Of a stretch of 64,000 nt of DNA, positions 52,757 through 61,391 are shown in pieces; position 1 is the stretch's first letter; each line of letters begins with the position of its first letter. The stretch is from contig NZ_JAAEAH010000055.1 of assembly GCF_010998615.1 (NCBI RefSeq), positions 1 through 64,000 on the forward strand, in the 5' to 3' direction. Under the pieces are notes generated by a model. The model ran no database searches and had not been told where the DNA came from. It worked only from the letters and a program-made list of their open reading frames with translations. This stretch comes from Myxococcus sp. CA023. Its GTDB lineage: Bacteria > Myxococcota > Myxococcia > Myxococcales > Myxococcaceae. A program made the position numbers and the translations under genes.

Positions 52757-52786
52757 TTTATACGCAGCCCGCCACCACGCGGTCAA
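52757..52786 (-). promoter_or_regulatory. Promoter of tRNA-Cys
   Basis: On the minus strand TTGACC (52781-52786) and TATAAA (52757-52762) are 18 bases apart; the -10 ends 17 bases before the tRNA 5' end. A very good housekeeping promoter. Confidence 0.7.
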
Positions 52787-52898
52787 GGCTGCAACAGCTG
52801 CCTGCTGTGCATGCGTCCCGTTACCATGCCGTTACCAGAAGGTTCCACCCCGGGTGCGCGTGCGTACGGGCACCCGAAAGGACGAGGTGCTCGTAAAG

Positions 52899-54050
52899 AT
52901 GCTTCACGGCCAAGGGCTGTACCTGGAAGAGCATGACGCGTTTCGTCGCACCGTACGTGCGGTGGTGGAGAAGGAGATTCTTCCCTTCGTGAAGGAGTGG
53001 GAGGCCCGGGAGGAGTTCCCCCGGGAGCTCTTCACCCGCTTTGCCGAGCTGGGCTTCCTCGGCCTGAAGTATCCGGTGGAGTACGGGGGCTCGGCGGCGG
53101 GGGAGCTGTATGAGGCGGTGTTGCTGGAGGAGCTGGGGCGCTGTGGCTCGGGCGGTGTGTCCGCGGGGCTGGGGGCCCAGTTCACCATCTCCACGGGGCC
53201 CATCCATCAGTTCGGCACGGACGCGCAGAAGCACCGCTGGCTGGCCCCCGCCATCCGGGGCGAGAAGATTGGCGCGCTGGGCATCACCGAACCGGACGCG
53301 GGTTCGGACGTGGCGGGGCTGCGCACCACCGCCCGGCGCGACGGCGACAGCTACGTCCTCAACGGCTCCAAGACGTACATCACCAACGGCGTGCGCGCGG
53401 ACTTCGTGGTGCTGGCGGCGAAGACGGATCCGTCCGCGGGTCACAAGGGCCTGTCCATGGTGGTGGTGGAGAAGGGCACGCCGGGCTTCTCCGTGGGGCG
53501 CAAGCTGGACAAGCTCGGCTGGCGCGCCTCGGACACCGCGGAGCTGTTCTTCGAGGACTGCCGCGTGCCCGCGGAGAACCTGCTCGGTGGGGAAGGGCAG
53601 GGCTTCGCGCAGATCATGGGCAACTTCCAGTGGGAGCGCCTGTCGCTCGCGTTGGGCGCGGTGGGCGCCATGGAGGACATGCTGGAGACGGTGTTGGCGC
53701 ACGTGAAGTCACGGCGTGCCTTCGGCCAGTCGCTCCACCAGTTCCAGGTGGTGCGCCACAAGCTGGCGGAGCTCTTCACCGCGCGCGAGTCGGCGCGTCA
53801 GCTCACCTACCACGCGCTGCGCCTGCACGTGGCTGGCGAGTGGGCGGTGGCGCAGACGTCCATGGCGAAGAAGGTGGCCACCGAGACGTGCTGCCGCGTG
53901 GCGGATGAGTGTCTCCAGCTCCATGGCGGCGCGGGCTACATGATGGAGTACGACATCCAGCGCCACTGGCGTGACGCGCGGCTGGGGCCCATCGGCGGTG
54001 GCACCAGTGAGGTGATGAACGAAATCATCGCCAAGCAGCTCGGCCTGTAG
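52899..54050 (+). CDS. Acyl-CoA dehydrogenase, long-chain/isovaleryl-type active site
   Basis: 383 aa flavoprotein catalysing alpha,beta-dehydrogenation of acyl-CoA. N-terminal helical domain (HDAFRRTVRAVVEKEILPFV), FAD/substrate motifs ALGITEPDAGSDVAGL and NGSKTYITNGVRADFVVLA, C-terminal helical domain with RRAFGQSLHQFQVVRHKLAEL and QLHGGAGYMMEYDIQRHWRDA. The C-terminal loop reads IGGGTSEVM, without the YEGT glutamate of medium-chain enzymes; a Glu in QWERLSLALGA lies where long-chain and isovaleryl enzymes keep the base. ATG at 52899 gives the family length, and a GTG at 52887 is an alternative. Chain-length specificity unknown. Confidence 0.9.
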   Translation: MLHGQGLYLEEHDAFRRTVRAVVEKEILPFVKEWEAREEFPRELFTRFAELGFLGLKYPVEYGGSAAGELYEAVLLEELGRCGSGGVSAGLGAQFTISTGPIHQFGTDAQKHRWLAPAIRGEKIGALGITEPDAGSDVAGLRTTARRDGDSYVLNGSKTYITNGVRADFVVLAAKTDPSAGHKGLSMVVVEKGTPGFSVGRKLDKLGWRASDTAELFFEDCRVPAENLLGGEGQGFAQIMGNFQWERLSLALGAVGAMEDMLETVLAHVKSRRAFGQSLHQFQVVRHKLAELFTARESARQLTYHALRLHVAGEWAVAQTSMAKKVATETCCRVADECLQLHGGAGYMMEYDIQRHWRDARLGPIGGGTSEVMNEIIAKQLGL

Positions 54051-54168
54051 GGCGGGGGCGCGGCGCGGCACGGCGCCCCGCTTGTCACGTGGAGGGCAGG
54101 CGGGGGGGCGGCGTGGGAAGAGGCCCTGGGAGCTCCGGGTTACCCGAAGAGACCCCGCGGAGGGCACC

Positions 54169-54522
54169 GTGGAGCCCATCATCGTCTGTGCCGAGCTTTA
54201 CATGCGTCTGGGGGACGACGAAGTGCTCGTCCTCGACTGTCGCGACGCTGCCGATTGGGAGCGTTATGACCAGCACATCCCAGGGGCCTTGCGGATGACG
54301 TCCGCGGAAATCGCCCGCGACCACCACATGCTCCCGGATGACGAACTCATCGTCTTGTGTGGTTGCTCGCCGGACGGAAGGGACACGCGCCGTATCTGCC
54401 GGCTGCTCCGGATGAAGGGCCGCGAGGCCGTCTGTCTCGACGGCGGACTGCTCGCGTGGGTCACAGGTGGCTTCCCCACGGAGCGGCACACCCGGGCGCC
54501 CGTCGCCGCGATGCCCCGCTGA
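54169..54522 (+). CDS. Rhodanese-like domain protein
   Basis: 117 aa single-domain rhodanese. LVLDCRDAADWERYDQHIPGALRM is the CH2-A-like start (DxRDxxxxxxxHIPGA). The active loop is VLCGCSPDGRDTRR, Cys followed by a SPDGR loop; the end is VCLDGGLLAWVTGGFPTE. It may transfer sulfane sulfur or act as a thiol sensor. GTG start at 54169 follows GCGGAGG; the longer upstream frame is Arg/Gly-rich and unlikely. Confidence 0.85.
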   Translation: MEPIIVCAELYMRLGDDEVLVLDCRDAADWERYDQHIPGALRMTSAEIARDHHMLPDDELIVLCGCSPDGRDTRRICRLLRMKGREAVCLDGGLLAWVTGGFPTERHTRAPVAAMPR

Positions 54523-54604
54523 GCACCAGGGTGGATGCGGTGCGTCGTCAAACGGTGTTATGGAGCGGGCGACATCCTCCTCTGGAGACTGGAGAAACGC
54601 CCCC

Positions 54605-55693
54605 ATGGCCAGGCTTCGCGCGGCCCTCATCGGTGCCACTGGACTCGCCGGACAGCAATTCATCGCCGCCCTGAAGAATCACCCCTCCATCGAGCTGACG
54701 GGGCTCGCGGCCTCGCCTCGCTCGGCGGGCAAGACGTATGCGGAGGCGCTGAAAACGGCGAGTGGCATGACGGCCTGGTTCGTCCCGGAGCCGCTGCCCG
54801 CCGAGCTTGCCGGCATGAAGGTGGTGGCCGGTGACGCGCTCGAGGCCAAGGATTACGACCTGGTCTTCTCCGCCGTGGAGGCGGACGTGGCGCGCGAGTT
54901 GGAGCCCCGGTTGGCGAAGGACATCCCGGTCTTCTCCGCCGCCAGCGCGTTCCGATACGAAGAAGACGTCCCGTTGCTGATTCCCCCCGTCAACGCCGCG
55001 CACGCGCCCCTCATCCGGGAGCAGCAGCGCCGGCGTGGCTGGAAGGGCTTCATCGTCCCCATCCCCAACTGCACCACCACCGGCCTGGCGGTGACGCTGG
55101 CGCCGCTGGTGGAGCGCTTCGGGGTGAAGGCGGTGCTGATGACCAGCCTCCAGGCCATGTCCGGCGCCGGCCGCTCGCCGGGCGTCATCGGCATGGACAT
55201 CCTCGACAACGTCATCCCCTATATTCCCAAGGAGGAGCACAAGGTCGAGGTGGAGACGAAGAAGATTCTCGGCGCGCTGCGTCCAGCGGGTGACGGCCTC
55301 ACGCCGCATGACGTTCGGGTGTCCTGCACCTGCACCCGCGTGGCGGTGATGGAGGGCCACACCGAGTCCGTCTTCGTCTCATTGGACAGGAAGACCACTG
55401 TGGCCGAAGTGACCCAGGCCCTGCGGGAGTGGAAGGGCGCCGAGCTGGCTCGGAACCTGCCGTCCGCCGCACCGCGCTGGATTGAAGTGCTGGACGATCC
55501 CTTCCGACCCCAGCCCCGTTTGGACCGGGACACGCATGGCGGTATGGCCACCACCGTCGGACGCATCCGCGAGGATGGCGTCCTGGAGAACGGCTTCAAG
55601 TACGTGCTGGTGTCGCACAACACCAAGATGGGAGCCGCGCGAGGCGCCATCCTCGTGGCCGAGCTGCTGTTGGCCCAGGGCTTGGTGGGCTGA
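54605..55693 (+). CDS. asd: Aspartate-semialdehyde dehydrogenase, archaeal/fungal type
   Basis: 362 aa. NADP site RAALIGATGLAGQQFI; catalytic cysteine in PIPNCTTTGLAVTLAPL; MTSLQAMSGAGRSPGVIGMDIL and VIPYIPKEEHKVEVETKKILG match the archaeal/fungal branch more than the E. coli form; the His in MEGHTESVFVSL is the acid-base residue. Produces the branch-point semialdehyde for lysine, methionine, threonine and peptidoglycan. Start ATG at 54605. The next gene is 111 bases on. Confidence 0.93.
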   Translation: MARLRAALIGATGLAGQQFIAALKNHPSIELTGLAASPRSAGKTYAEALKTASGMTAWFVPEPLPAELAGMKVVAGDALEAKDYDLVFSAVEADVARELEPRLAKDIPVFSAASAFRYEEDVPLLIPPVNAAHAPLIREQQRRRGWKGFIVPIPNCTTTGLAVTLAPLVERFGVKAVLMTSLQAMSGAGRSPGVIGMDILDNVIPYIPKEEHKVEVETKKILGALRPAGDGLTPHDVRVSCTCTRVAVMEGHTESVFVSLDRKTTVAEVTQALREWKGAELARNLPSAAPRWIEVLDDPFRPQPRLDRDTHGGMATTVGRIREDGVLENGFKYVLVSHNTKMGAARGAILVAELLLAQGLVG

Positions 55694-55804
55694 GCCCCGC
55701 TACCGGCGAAGGGGTGGCACAGATTCAGGATGCCATCGTCAGCTCGAACCACTACTCTGCGCGCCCACGGACGCGCCTGGTTTCAACCGAGAGGAGACTT
55801 TTCA

Positions 55805-56140
55805 ATGGCCTACGTCGTTGCCGACCCTTGCATCAAGTGCAAGTACACCGACTGTGTCGAGGTGTGCCCAGTCAACTGCTTTTACGAGGGTGCCAACTTC
55901 CTGGTCATCCACCCGGATGAGTGTATCGACTGCGGTGCTTGCGAGCCGGTGTGCCCCACCAAGGCCATCTTCCCGGAGACGGAACTCCCGGAGCAGTGGA
56001 AGGAATACAAGGCGCTGAACGCCGACCTGTCCACCAAGTGGCCCAACATCGCGGAGAAGAAGTCCGCGCTGCCCGAGGCCGAGGAGTTCAAGTCGAAGGA
56101 AGGCAAGCGCTCCCTGCTGGATCCGGCGCCGGGCTCGTAG
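55805..56140 (+). CDS. fdxA: Seven-iron ferredoxin (FdxA type)
   Basis: 111 aa, almost colinear with Azotobacter ferredoxin I. First cluster region [23 protein letters not shown] and second [12 protein letters not shown] coordinate one 3Fe-4S and one 4Fe-4S cluster in this family. The remaining tail contains [17 protein letters not shown], typical of the family. Start ATG at 55805, in a frame with GAGAGGAG a few bases upstream. Low-potential electron carrier; partner unknown. Confidence 0.95.
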   Translation: MAYVVADPCIKCKYTDCVEVCPVNCFYEGANFLVIHPDECIDCGACEPVCPTKAIFPETELPEQWKEYKALNADLSTKWPNIAEKKSALPEAEEFKSKEGKRSLLDPAPGS

Positions 56141-56163
56141 CACACGGACCGTCGCGTGGCCCG

Positions 56164-56197
56164 GAAGGCCCTTTCGCCCGACGGCGAGAGGGCCTTC
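56164..56197. terminator. 15-bp hairpin between fdxA and the convergent unknown gene
   Basis: GAAGGCCCTTTCGCC (56164-56178) with GGCGAGAGGGCCTTC (56183-56197), one G-U pair, 4-base loop CGAC. Very stable, but followed only by TCCGTT. Confidence 0.6.
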
Positions 56198-56212
56198 TCC
56201 GTTGCGGGGGGA

Positions 56213-57001
56213 CTACTCCGCGCGCAGAGAGCTCAGCTTCAACCCGCGCGATTCCAGGGCGTCGCGCAGTCGGCTCAGGTCCTCGGCCGCGACAGGGCGG
56301 TGCCGGCCCTGGATGCGCAGCGACACTTCGCGCGGGCCCGTGCGTTCGACCTCCACCGTGGCGTCCAGGTGCCCGCGCAGGCTCATGCTGAGCGCGGGTC
56401 GCTGGGACTTCACGAACACCTCGATGCGCTCGATGAGCGCCATCGCGGCCTCGGCGCGTGCGGCGGGGTTCACTTCCTCGGCCGGAGCGTGCGCGCCTCC
56501 CGCGCTCGCCGTCACCGCCGTGGCGCTCTCCGAGCCAATCGGCTCCTGAAGAGGCCTCTTTTCATCCGGAGGCGGTGGCCCGGGAGCCGGCCGTGCTTCG
56601 GGCTGAACTGGAAGGGCGGGGCGCAGGTCCTTCGACAGCTCGCGGGCGATGAGGTCGTGGAGCCGGTGTTCGGTGCGTTCCTGGCCCAGGGCCTGGGACT
56701 CGCTCCGGACGGTGCCCAGTCGCTGGACTTCGACATTCATCGCCTGCCGCTTGAGTCCCAGGCTCTCGGGGCTGGAGACAGCGCCGCGCTGTGCGGTGAG
56801 CACGGGCCCCGCGGCGCGGGCCAGCAGAGTGGGCGAGGGGCCCGTGCGCGCGGCGCTTCGGGGGCTCAGTCCCAAGCGTTGGGGCCTGGGTGGGGGGCTG
56901 CGTGCGTCCGCTTCGTCGAGCGCCTTCTTGAAGCGCTCTCCGTCGGCGGATGACTTCGTCTGTCCGGATCCGCTGGTGGGCTCGCGACTGTCGACCTTCA
57001 T
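56213..57001 (-). CDS. Unknown protein with C-terminal amphipathic domain, possibly FliK/HpaP-like
   Basis: 262 aa. The first 190 residues are low-complexity and rich in Pro, Ala, Arg and Gln (for example APGPPPPDEKRP). The last 75 form a compact alpha/beta module: MALIERIEVFVKSQRPALSM, then LRGHLDATVEVERTGPREVSL, and LSRLRDALESRGLKLSSLRAE. A disordered start plus this kind of C-terminal module is reminiscent of FliK/HpaP-type needle or hook-length proteins, but no secretion gene is adjacent. Family not established. Confidence 0.65.
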   Translation of the reverse strand: MKVDSREPTSGSGQTKSSADGERFKKALDEADARSPPPRPQRLGLSPRSAARTGPSPTLLARAAGPVLTAQRGAVSSPESLGLKRQAMNVEVQRLGTVRSESQALGQERTEHRLHDLIARELSKDLRPALPVQPEARPAPGPPPPDEKRPLQEPIGSESATAVTASAGGAHAPAEEVNPAARAEAAMALIERIEVFVKSQRPALSMSLRGHLDATVEVERTGPREVSLRIQGRHRPVAAEDLSRLRDALESRGLKLSSLRAE

Positions 57002-57037
57002 GGCATCCCTCGTGCGGTAGGCGCGGGGAGCAAAGCA

Positions 57038-57055
57038 GGGGGCGTGCCAGCCCCC
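57038..57055 (-). terminator. Possible hairpin downstream of the secreted unknown gene
   Basis: GGGGGC (57038-57043) pairs with GCCCCC (57050-57055) over a 6-base loop. On the minus strand it follows the stop at 57133 and is trailed by TGCTTTG. Weak T-run; may end the transcript of the gene at 57133-58182. Confidence 0.35.
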
Positions 57056-57132
57056 GTCGCTAGAAGAGCCTCAGGCCGTCCCCGCGGAAGCGGTACCGCC
57101 GGGTGGACGGGTGTCCAGGCGTGGGATGCGCG

Positions 57133-58182
57133 TCAGCGTTGCGTACCGAAGGCGCCGGGCTGAATGGGCGCAATTCCGGTCAGGTCGTTGACGGCCAGGG
57201 GGCACGAGGCCACGGCGACCGGGTCGGCCAGGGAGGGCGTCTTCGTCCAGTCCCGCTCGGGGAAGATCAGGGCGTCGCGCAGCTCGATGGACGTCAGGCC
57301 CTTCTTGTACTCCCAGAAACGGCCTCGCACGAGGACGCGGGAGCCCTTGAGCAGCTTGTTGAGGTCCGCGTACTGCGTTTCCTGCAGCTTCGCGGAGATC
57401 TCCACGCGCGGGCGCTTGGGCGCCTTGCCGAAGTTGAACTCGAAGCGCTCCGTCGTCGGAGCCTCGGGCTCCACCCACAAGAGCCGGGCCAGCATGTACG
57501 GGGCTTCCGGCTCCTCGTCCTTCTTCAGGCGCTTCTTCTTTGGCTTCTCGAGCTTGAGGTCCACCAGCTCCAGCGCGCCGAAGGCGACCTCGTGGTCCAG
57601 GTAGTTCTCGCGGAAGAGAGCCTCGGCGGTGGACGCGCCCACGGAGGTGGCACGCTGGACTTCCTGGGCATAGCGCTCCCGCAGGGCGGGCAGGGTGACC
57701 AGGAAGCTGTCCAGGGGCTGCACTCCGTTGGCGAGGAAGCGAAGCCGGCCCATGTCGATGGCCGGGTAGTAGGGCGCCAGGGCCTGCGCCGTCACCAGCC
57801 ACTCCTGGGGCAGCTTCTGGTCGATGAGCACGCGCCGCACCATGGCGACGAGGAAGGCGTTGCCGGGAAAGCGCTGGTTGACGAGCTGGGTGTTGAGGGC
57901 GTTGACCAGCACCGGGTCCAGCATGAAGTTTTCGTCACGCTTGTGCAGCAGCACACCGGTCTCACCCATCAGGGTCAGCATGGCCCCGAGCACCTGGGCG
58001 CAGCCGGCATCCTGGGTGCCCTGCTTGAGCCCCTGGTTCAGCTTCGACCGGGCGAAGCGCTTGTCCAGGTCCTCCTCGCGGAAGACGGGGGCCTGACCAT
58101 TGCCGAAGAACAGCTCTGGCTGGGCGGTGGCGGGCATGGCCGACAGGGCCAGGGCGAGTGCGAGCAGTCGGTTGAAGCGCAT
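57133..58182 (-). CDS. Secreted protein of unknown function
   Basis: 349 aa with a Sec signal peptide (LLALALALSAMPATA, cleaved near QPELFFGNG). The body is helical and charged, with a Lys-rich loop (EKPKKKRLKKDEEPEAP) in the middle and a strand-rich end carrying the segment RVLVRGRFWEYKKGLTSIEL. One Cys near the start (DAGCAQVLGAM) and one near the end (VASCPLAV). No lipobox, no recognised domain. Start ATG at 58182. Confidence 0.75.
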   Translation of the reverse strand: MRFNRLLALALALSAMPATAQPELFFGNGQAPVFREEDLDKRFARSKLNQGLKQGTQDAGCAQVLGAMLTLMGETGVLLHKRDENFMLDPVLVNALNTQLVNQRFPGNAFLVAMVRRVLIDQKLPQEWLVTAQALAPYYPAIDMGRLRFLANGVQPLDSFLVTLPALRERYAQEVQRATSVGASTAEALFRENYLDHEVAFGALELVDLKLEKPKKKRLKKDEEPEAPYMLARLLWVEPEAPTTERFEFNFGKAPKRPRVEISAKLQETQYADLNKLLKGSRVLVRGRFWEYKKGLTSIELRDALIFPERDWTKTPSLADPVAVASCPLAVNDLTGIAPIQPGAFGTQR

Positions 58183-58329
58183 GGCGCCTTGCAGCCTACC
58201 ACGGCGCACGGACCCGCCGTGCGGCCTGCGCGTGGCGGCAGGCGGGCGGGGCATGGGCGCAACCCCGGCGTGCCACAGTGCTTTTTCCGCCTGTTGACCT
58301 CGCGGGCTTTTGTGTACCTTGCCCGCGAC

Positions 58330-58806
58330 ATGGCCTCTCCCACGGATACTTCCGCGCCCGTCACCATCACTCAGATTCAGAGTGAGGCGGAGCTCATGCA
58401 GGCGCTCGCCATCCGCGAGGTGGTGTTCATCGAGGAACAGGCGGTTCCCGAAGGCATCGAGCGCGACGCCGAGGACGCGCACGCCTATCACGTCATCGCC
58501 AACCAGGGCGGCCACGCCATCGGCACGGGGCGCCTGGTGATGTTGACGCAGCCTCCGGCCAACCAGGAAGGCACGTGGGGCCAGATTGGCCGCATGGCCG
58601 TCCTCCAGGCGCACCGCAAGGCGCGCGTGGGCTCCATGTTGCTGACGTCCCTCGAGGAAGAGGCGCGTCGGCGTGGCGTCAACGGCATCATGCTGCACGC
58701 CCAGCTCTACGCGCTGGAGTTCTACAAGAAGCACGGCTACCAGCCGGTCGGCGGTGTCTTCGAGGAAGCCGGCATGGAGCACCTGGAGATGCACAAGCGC
58801 TTCTGA
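58330..58806 (+). CDS. GNAT family N-acetyltransferase
   Basis: 158 aa. Opening LAIREVVFIEEQAVPEGIERD is typical of the ElaA/YjcF-like branch; GQIGRMAVLQAHRKARVGSMLL is motif A with the acetyl-CoA R/Q-x2-G-x-G/A-like turn; HAQLYALEFYKKHGYQPVGGVF is motif B. Substrate unknown. The start ATG at 58330 has an upstream gap to the divergent secreted gene of 147 bases. It converges with hrpB 7 bases on. Confidence 0.88.
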   Translation: MASPTDTSAPVTITQIQSEAELMQALAIREVVFIEEQAVPEGIERDAEDAHAYHVIANQGGHAIGTGRLVMLTQPPANQEGTWGQIGRMAVLQAHRKARVGSMLLTSLEEEARRRGVNGIMLHAQLYALEFYKKHGYQPVGGVFEEAGMEHLEMHKRF

Positions 58807-58813
58807 GGTGGCC

Positions 58814-61378
58814 TCAACGGCGCGGTGGCCGGGGGGCAGGCGGCTGGGCATGCCGCGGATCCTCGGGCCACGAGTGCCGGGGGTACTTACGGCACAGCTC
58901 CTTGCGGATGGCGGGGTAGTGCCGCTCCCAGAAGCCCGCGAGGTCGGTCGTCACCTGGACCGCGCGCATGTTCGGCGCCAGCAGGTGCAGCACCAGCGGG
59001 ACGCGCCCCGCGCAAACGTTGGGTCCCTGCGCCATACCGAAGAAGTCCTGGAGTCGCGACTCGACCCAGGGCGGCTTGCCCGGCTCGTAGTGGACCTTGA
59101 CGCCGCGGCCTCCGGGCAGCGTCACCCGTTCCGGCGCATGCGTGGCCAGCAACCGCTGCTGCTCGGACGTGAGACGTGCATAGAGCGCGTCCAGCAGGGA
59201 CACCCCTTCCAGGTCCTTGAAGCTGCGCGCGTCCGAGCACAGCGACGCCAGCGCATCGCGCAGGAAGGTGTCGTCGACGGTGGGGAACTTCGCCTCGGGG
59301 AAGGCCCCGGCCAGCAGGGCCACGCGGGTGCGCCACTGCTCCAGGGCCTCCGGGTCCGCGAACTTGCCGGGCCCCGCAGCCAGCGCGGCTTCCACGAGCA
59401 CGCGCGCGGTGGCCTCCGAGGCGGGCGCGGGCGTGCGGGTCTCCTCCAGGACGAGGTTGCCGTAGGACAGGCGGGTGAGCCGCTCCACACGCCGGGCCTC
59501 CGCGCTCCACTGGAGGGTGTCCACCTCCTCCAGCGTGTCCGGGTAGAGGTCGAGCAGCCATTCCGGCTCCACGGCGCTGGCGAGCCGCACCACGGCGCCT
59601 TTGCCAGGGCGTTCTTCGGCGTCGGCGGCCACCATGAGGTCGGCGTCCTGGACCACGCTCACGTCTGACAGCGTGGCCGTCCCTCCTCCGAACATCAGCA
59701 GCTCGGGCGCACGGGGCCGGCGCCGCCGGGCGACGCGGTCGGGGTAGCCGGCGAGCACACTGAGCATCAGCGCTTGCTCCACGTCCTCGGGCCGTTGGGG
59801 CCGGGTGCCCTGTCCACGCACCGCGCGCCGCAGCTGCTTCTGGACGCGGTCCACGGACTGCACGGCGCCGGCCTCCAGGGAGAGGGAGTGCATGCGGCCC
59901 GACGCGAAGTTCGCGCGCTCGGCTTCGCGGAAGCGCTCGAACAGCTCCAGCAGGTCGGACGGCCCGCTGACGACGGCGGCCGGACGTCCTCCCTGGCCCA
60001 GGTTGGCGCGGGCCTCGCGGCGGATGTCGCGTTCGCCCATGAGGGCGGCCAGCACGGCGGCTTCGGCGCCCACGCCCCGGCGCTCACCCTCGACGATGAT
60101 GCGTGCCTGACGGGGGTGGACGGGGAAGCGCAGGAGCCGTTCGCCCACCTCCGTGACGGTGCCGGTGGGGTCGACTGCGCCCAGTCGGTGGAGCAGCGTC
60201 TCCGCGGCGTCCAGGGATGCGGCCGGGGGCGGCTCGAAGAAGGGGAAGGCGGCCAGGTCGGTGATGCCGGACGCGCGCAGGGAGAGGACGGTTTCGGCCA
60301 GGTCTGTGCGGCGAATCTCCGGGGCGTCCTGCTCCGGGCGGCCATCGAAGTCGTGCTGGGTGTAGAGGCGCAGGCAGTGGCCCGCGCGCGTACGGCCCGC
60401 GCGGCCAGCGCGCTGGATGGCGGAGGCGCGGCTGACCTTGGACAGCTTGAGGGTGGGCAGGCCGGACCAGGGGGAGTGGGAGGCGACGCGCGCGAGCCCG
60501 GAGTCGATGACCACCGCCACGCCGTCGATGGTGACGGACGTCTCCGCGACGTTGGTGGAGAGGATGATCTTCCGCCGCGAGCTGCGCCGCACGGCGCGGT
60601 CCTGCTCGGCGGGGGACAGGTCGCCGTGGAGGGGGAGCACGTCGGTGCCGTGGCGTTCGGCGAACTCGGCGCATGCGTCGCGTGCGCGGCGGATTTCGCC
60701 GGCGCCGGGGAGGAAGACGAGCACGTCGCCATCCACGCCTTGGGTGAAGAGCCGCTTGATGCCGGAGAGCACCTGCTGGTCCAGGTGTCGGTCATCGGGC
60801 GAGGGCAGGTACTCCACGCTTACGTCGAAGCGCCGGCCCTCGGAGCGGAGCGAGGGACACCCGCCGAGGTACGCCCGGATGGGCTCCGCCTCCAGCGTCG
60901 CGGACATGACGACGACCTTGAGGTCGGGGCGCGCCGTCTCCTGAAGGCGCCGCAGCAGGGCCAGGGAGATGTCCGCGGACAGGTGCCGCTCGTGGAACTC
61001 GTCGAGCACGACGATGCCCACGTCGCGAAGCTTCGGGTCGGAGAGCAACCGGCGGCCGAGGACGCCTTCGGTGACGAAGGACAGCCGCGTCTTCGCGCTG
61101 CGCACGTCCTCGAAGCGGACCTGGTAGCCGACCGAATCGCCCACGCGCTCGCCCAGTTCCTCGGACACGCGCTGTGCGGCGAGCCGCGTGGGAAGCCGGC
61201 GTGGCTGGAGGACGATGATTTCCTTCCCCTGACCGAGCCCGGCCTCGAGGAGCGCGCGAGGCACGCGCGTCGTCTTGCCCGCGCCAGGAGGCGCTTCCAG
61301 GACGAGCGACCGCGCGCCACGCAGCGTGGAGACGATGTCCGGCAACAGGGGATCGATGGGAAGCGCGACGTCCGCCAT
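58814..61378 (-). CDS. hrpB: ATP-dependent helicase HrpB
   Basis: 854 aa DEAH/RHA helicase. Walker A LEAPPGAGKTTRVP; GIVVLDEFHERHLSAD is the DEFH box; VVMSATLEAEPI is motif III; the C-terminal helicase lobe has STNVAETSVTIDGVAVVIDSG and QRAGRAGRTRAGHCLRLY. After the helicase-associated region comes the HrpB-specific C-terminus (VKVHYEPGKPPWVESRLQDFFG, and RHYPAIRKELCRKYPRHSWPEDP). Cellular RNA or DNA substrate of HrpB is not well defined. It follows the gene at 61392-62795 after 13 bases, likely cotranscribed. Confidence 0.94.
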   Translation of the reverse strand: MADVALPIDPLLPDIVSTLRGARSLVLEAPPGAGKTTRVPRALLEAGLGQGKEIIVLQPRRLPTRLAAQRVSEELGERVGDSVGYQVRFEDVRSAKTRLSFVTEGVLGRRLLSDPKLRDVGIVVLDEFHERHLSADISLALLRRLQETARPDLKVVVMSATLEAEPIRAYLGGCPSLRSEGRRFDVSVEYLPSPDDRHLDQQVLSGIKRLFTQGVDGDVLVFLPGAGEIRRARDACAEFAERHGTDVLPLHGDLSPAEQDRAVRRSSRRKIILSTNVAETSVTIDGVAVVIDSGLARVASHSPWSGLPTLKLSKVSRASAIQRAGRAGRTRAGHCLRLYTQHDFDGRPEQDAPEIRRTDLAETVLSLRASGITDLAAFPFFEPPPAASLDAAETLLHRLGAVDPTGTVTEVGERLLRFPVHPRQARIIVEGERRGVGAEAAVLAALMGERDIRREARANLGQGGRPAAVVSGPSDLLELFERFREAERANFASGRMHSLSLEAGAVQSVDRVQKQLRRAVRGQGTRPQRPEDVEQALMLSVLAGYPDRVARRRRPRAPELLMFGGGTATLSDVSVVQDADLMVAADAEERPGKGAVVRLASAVEPEWLLDLYPDTLEEVDTLQWSAEARRVERLTRLSYGNLVLEETRTPAPASEATARVLVEAALAAGPGKFADPEALEQWRTRVALLAGAFPEAKFPTVDDTFLRDALASLCSDARSFKDLEGVSLLDALYARLTSEQQRLLATHAPERVTLPGGRGVKVHYEPGKPPWVESRLQDFFGMAQGPNVCAGRVPLVLHLLAPNMRAVQVTTDLAGFWERHYPAIRKELCRKYPRHSWPEDPRHAQPPAPRPPRR

Positions 61379-61391
61379 GGCCCGGTGTCCT

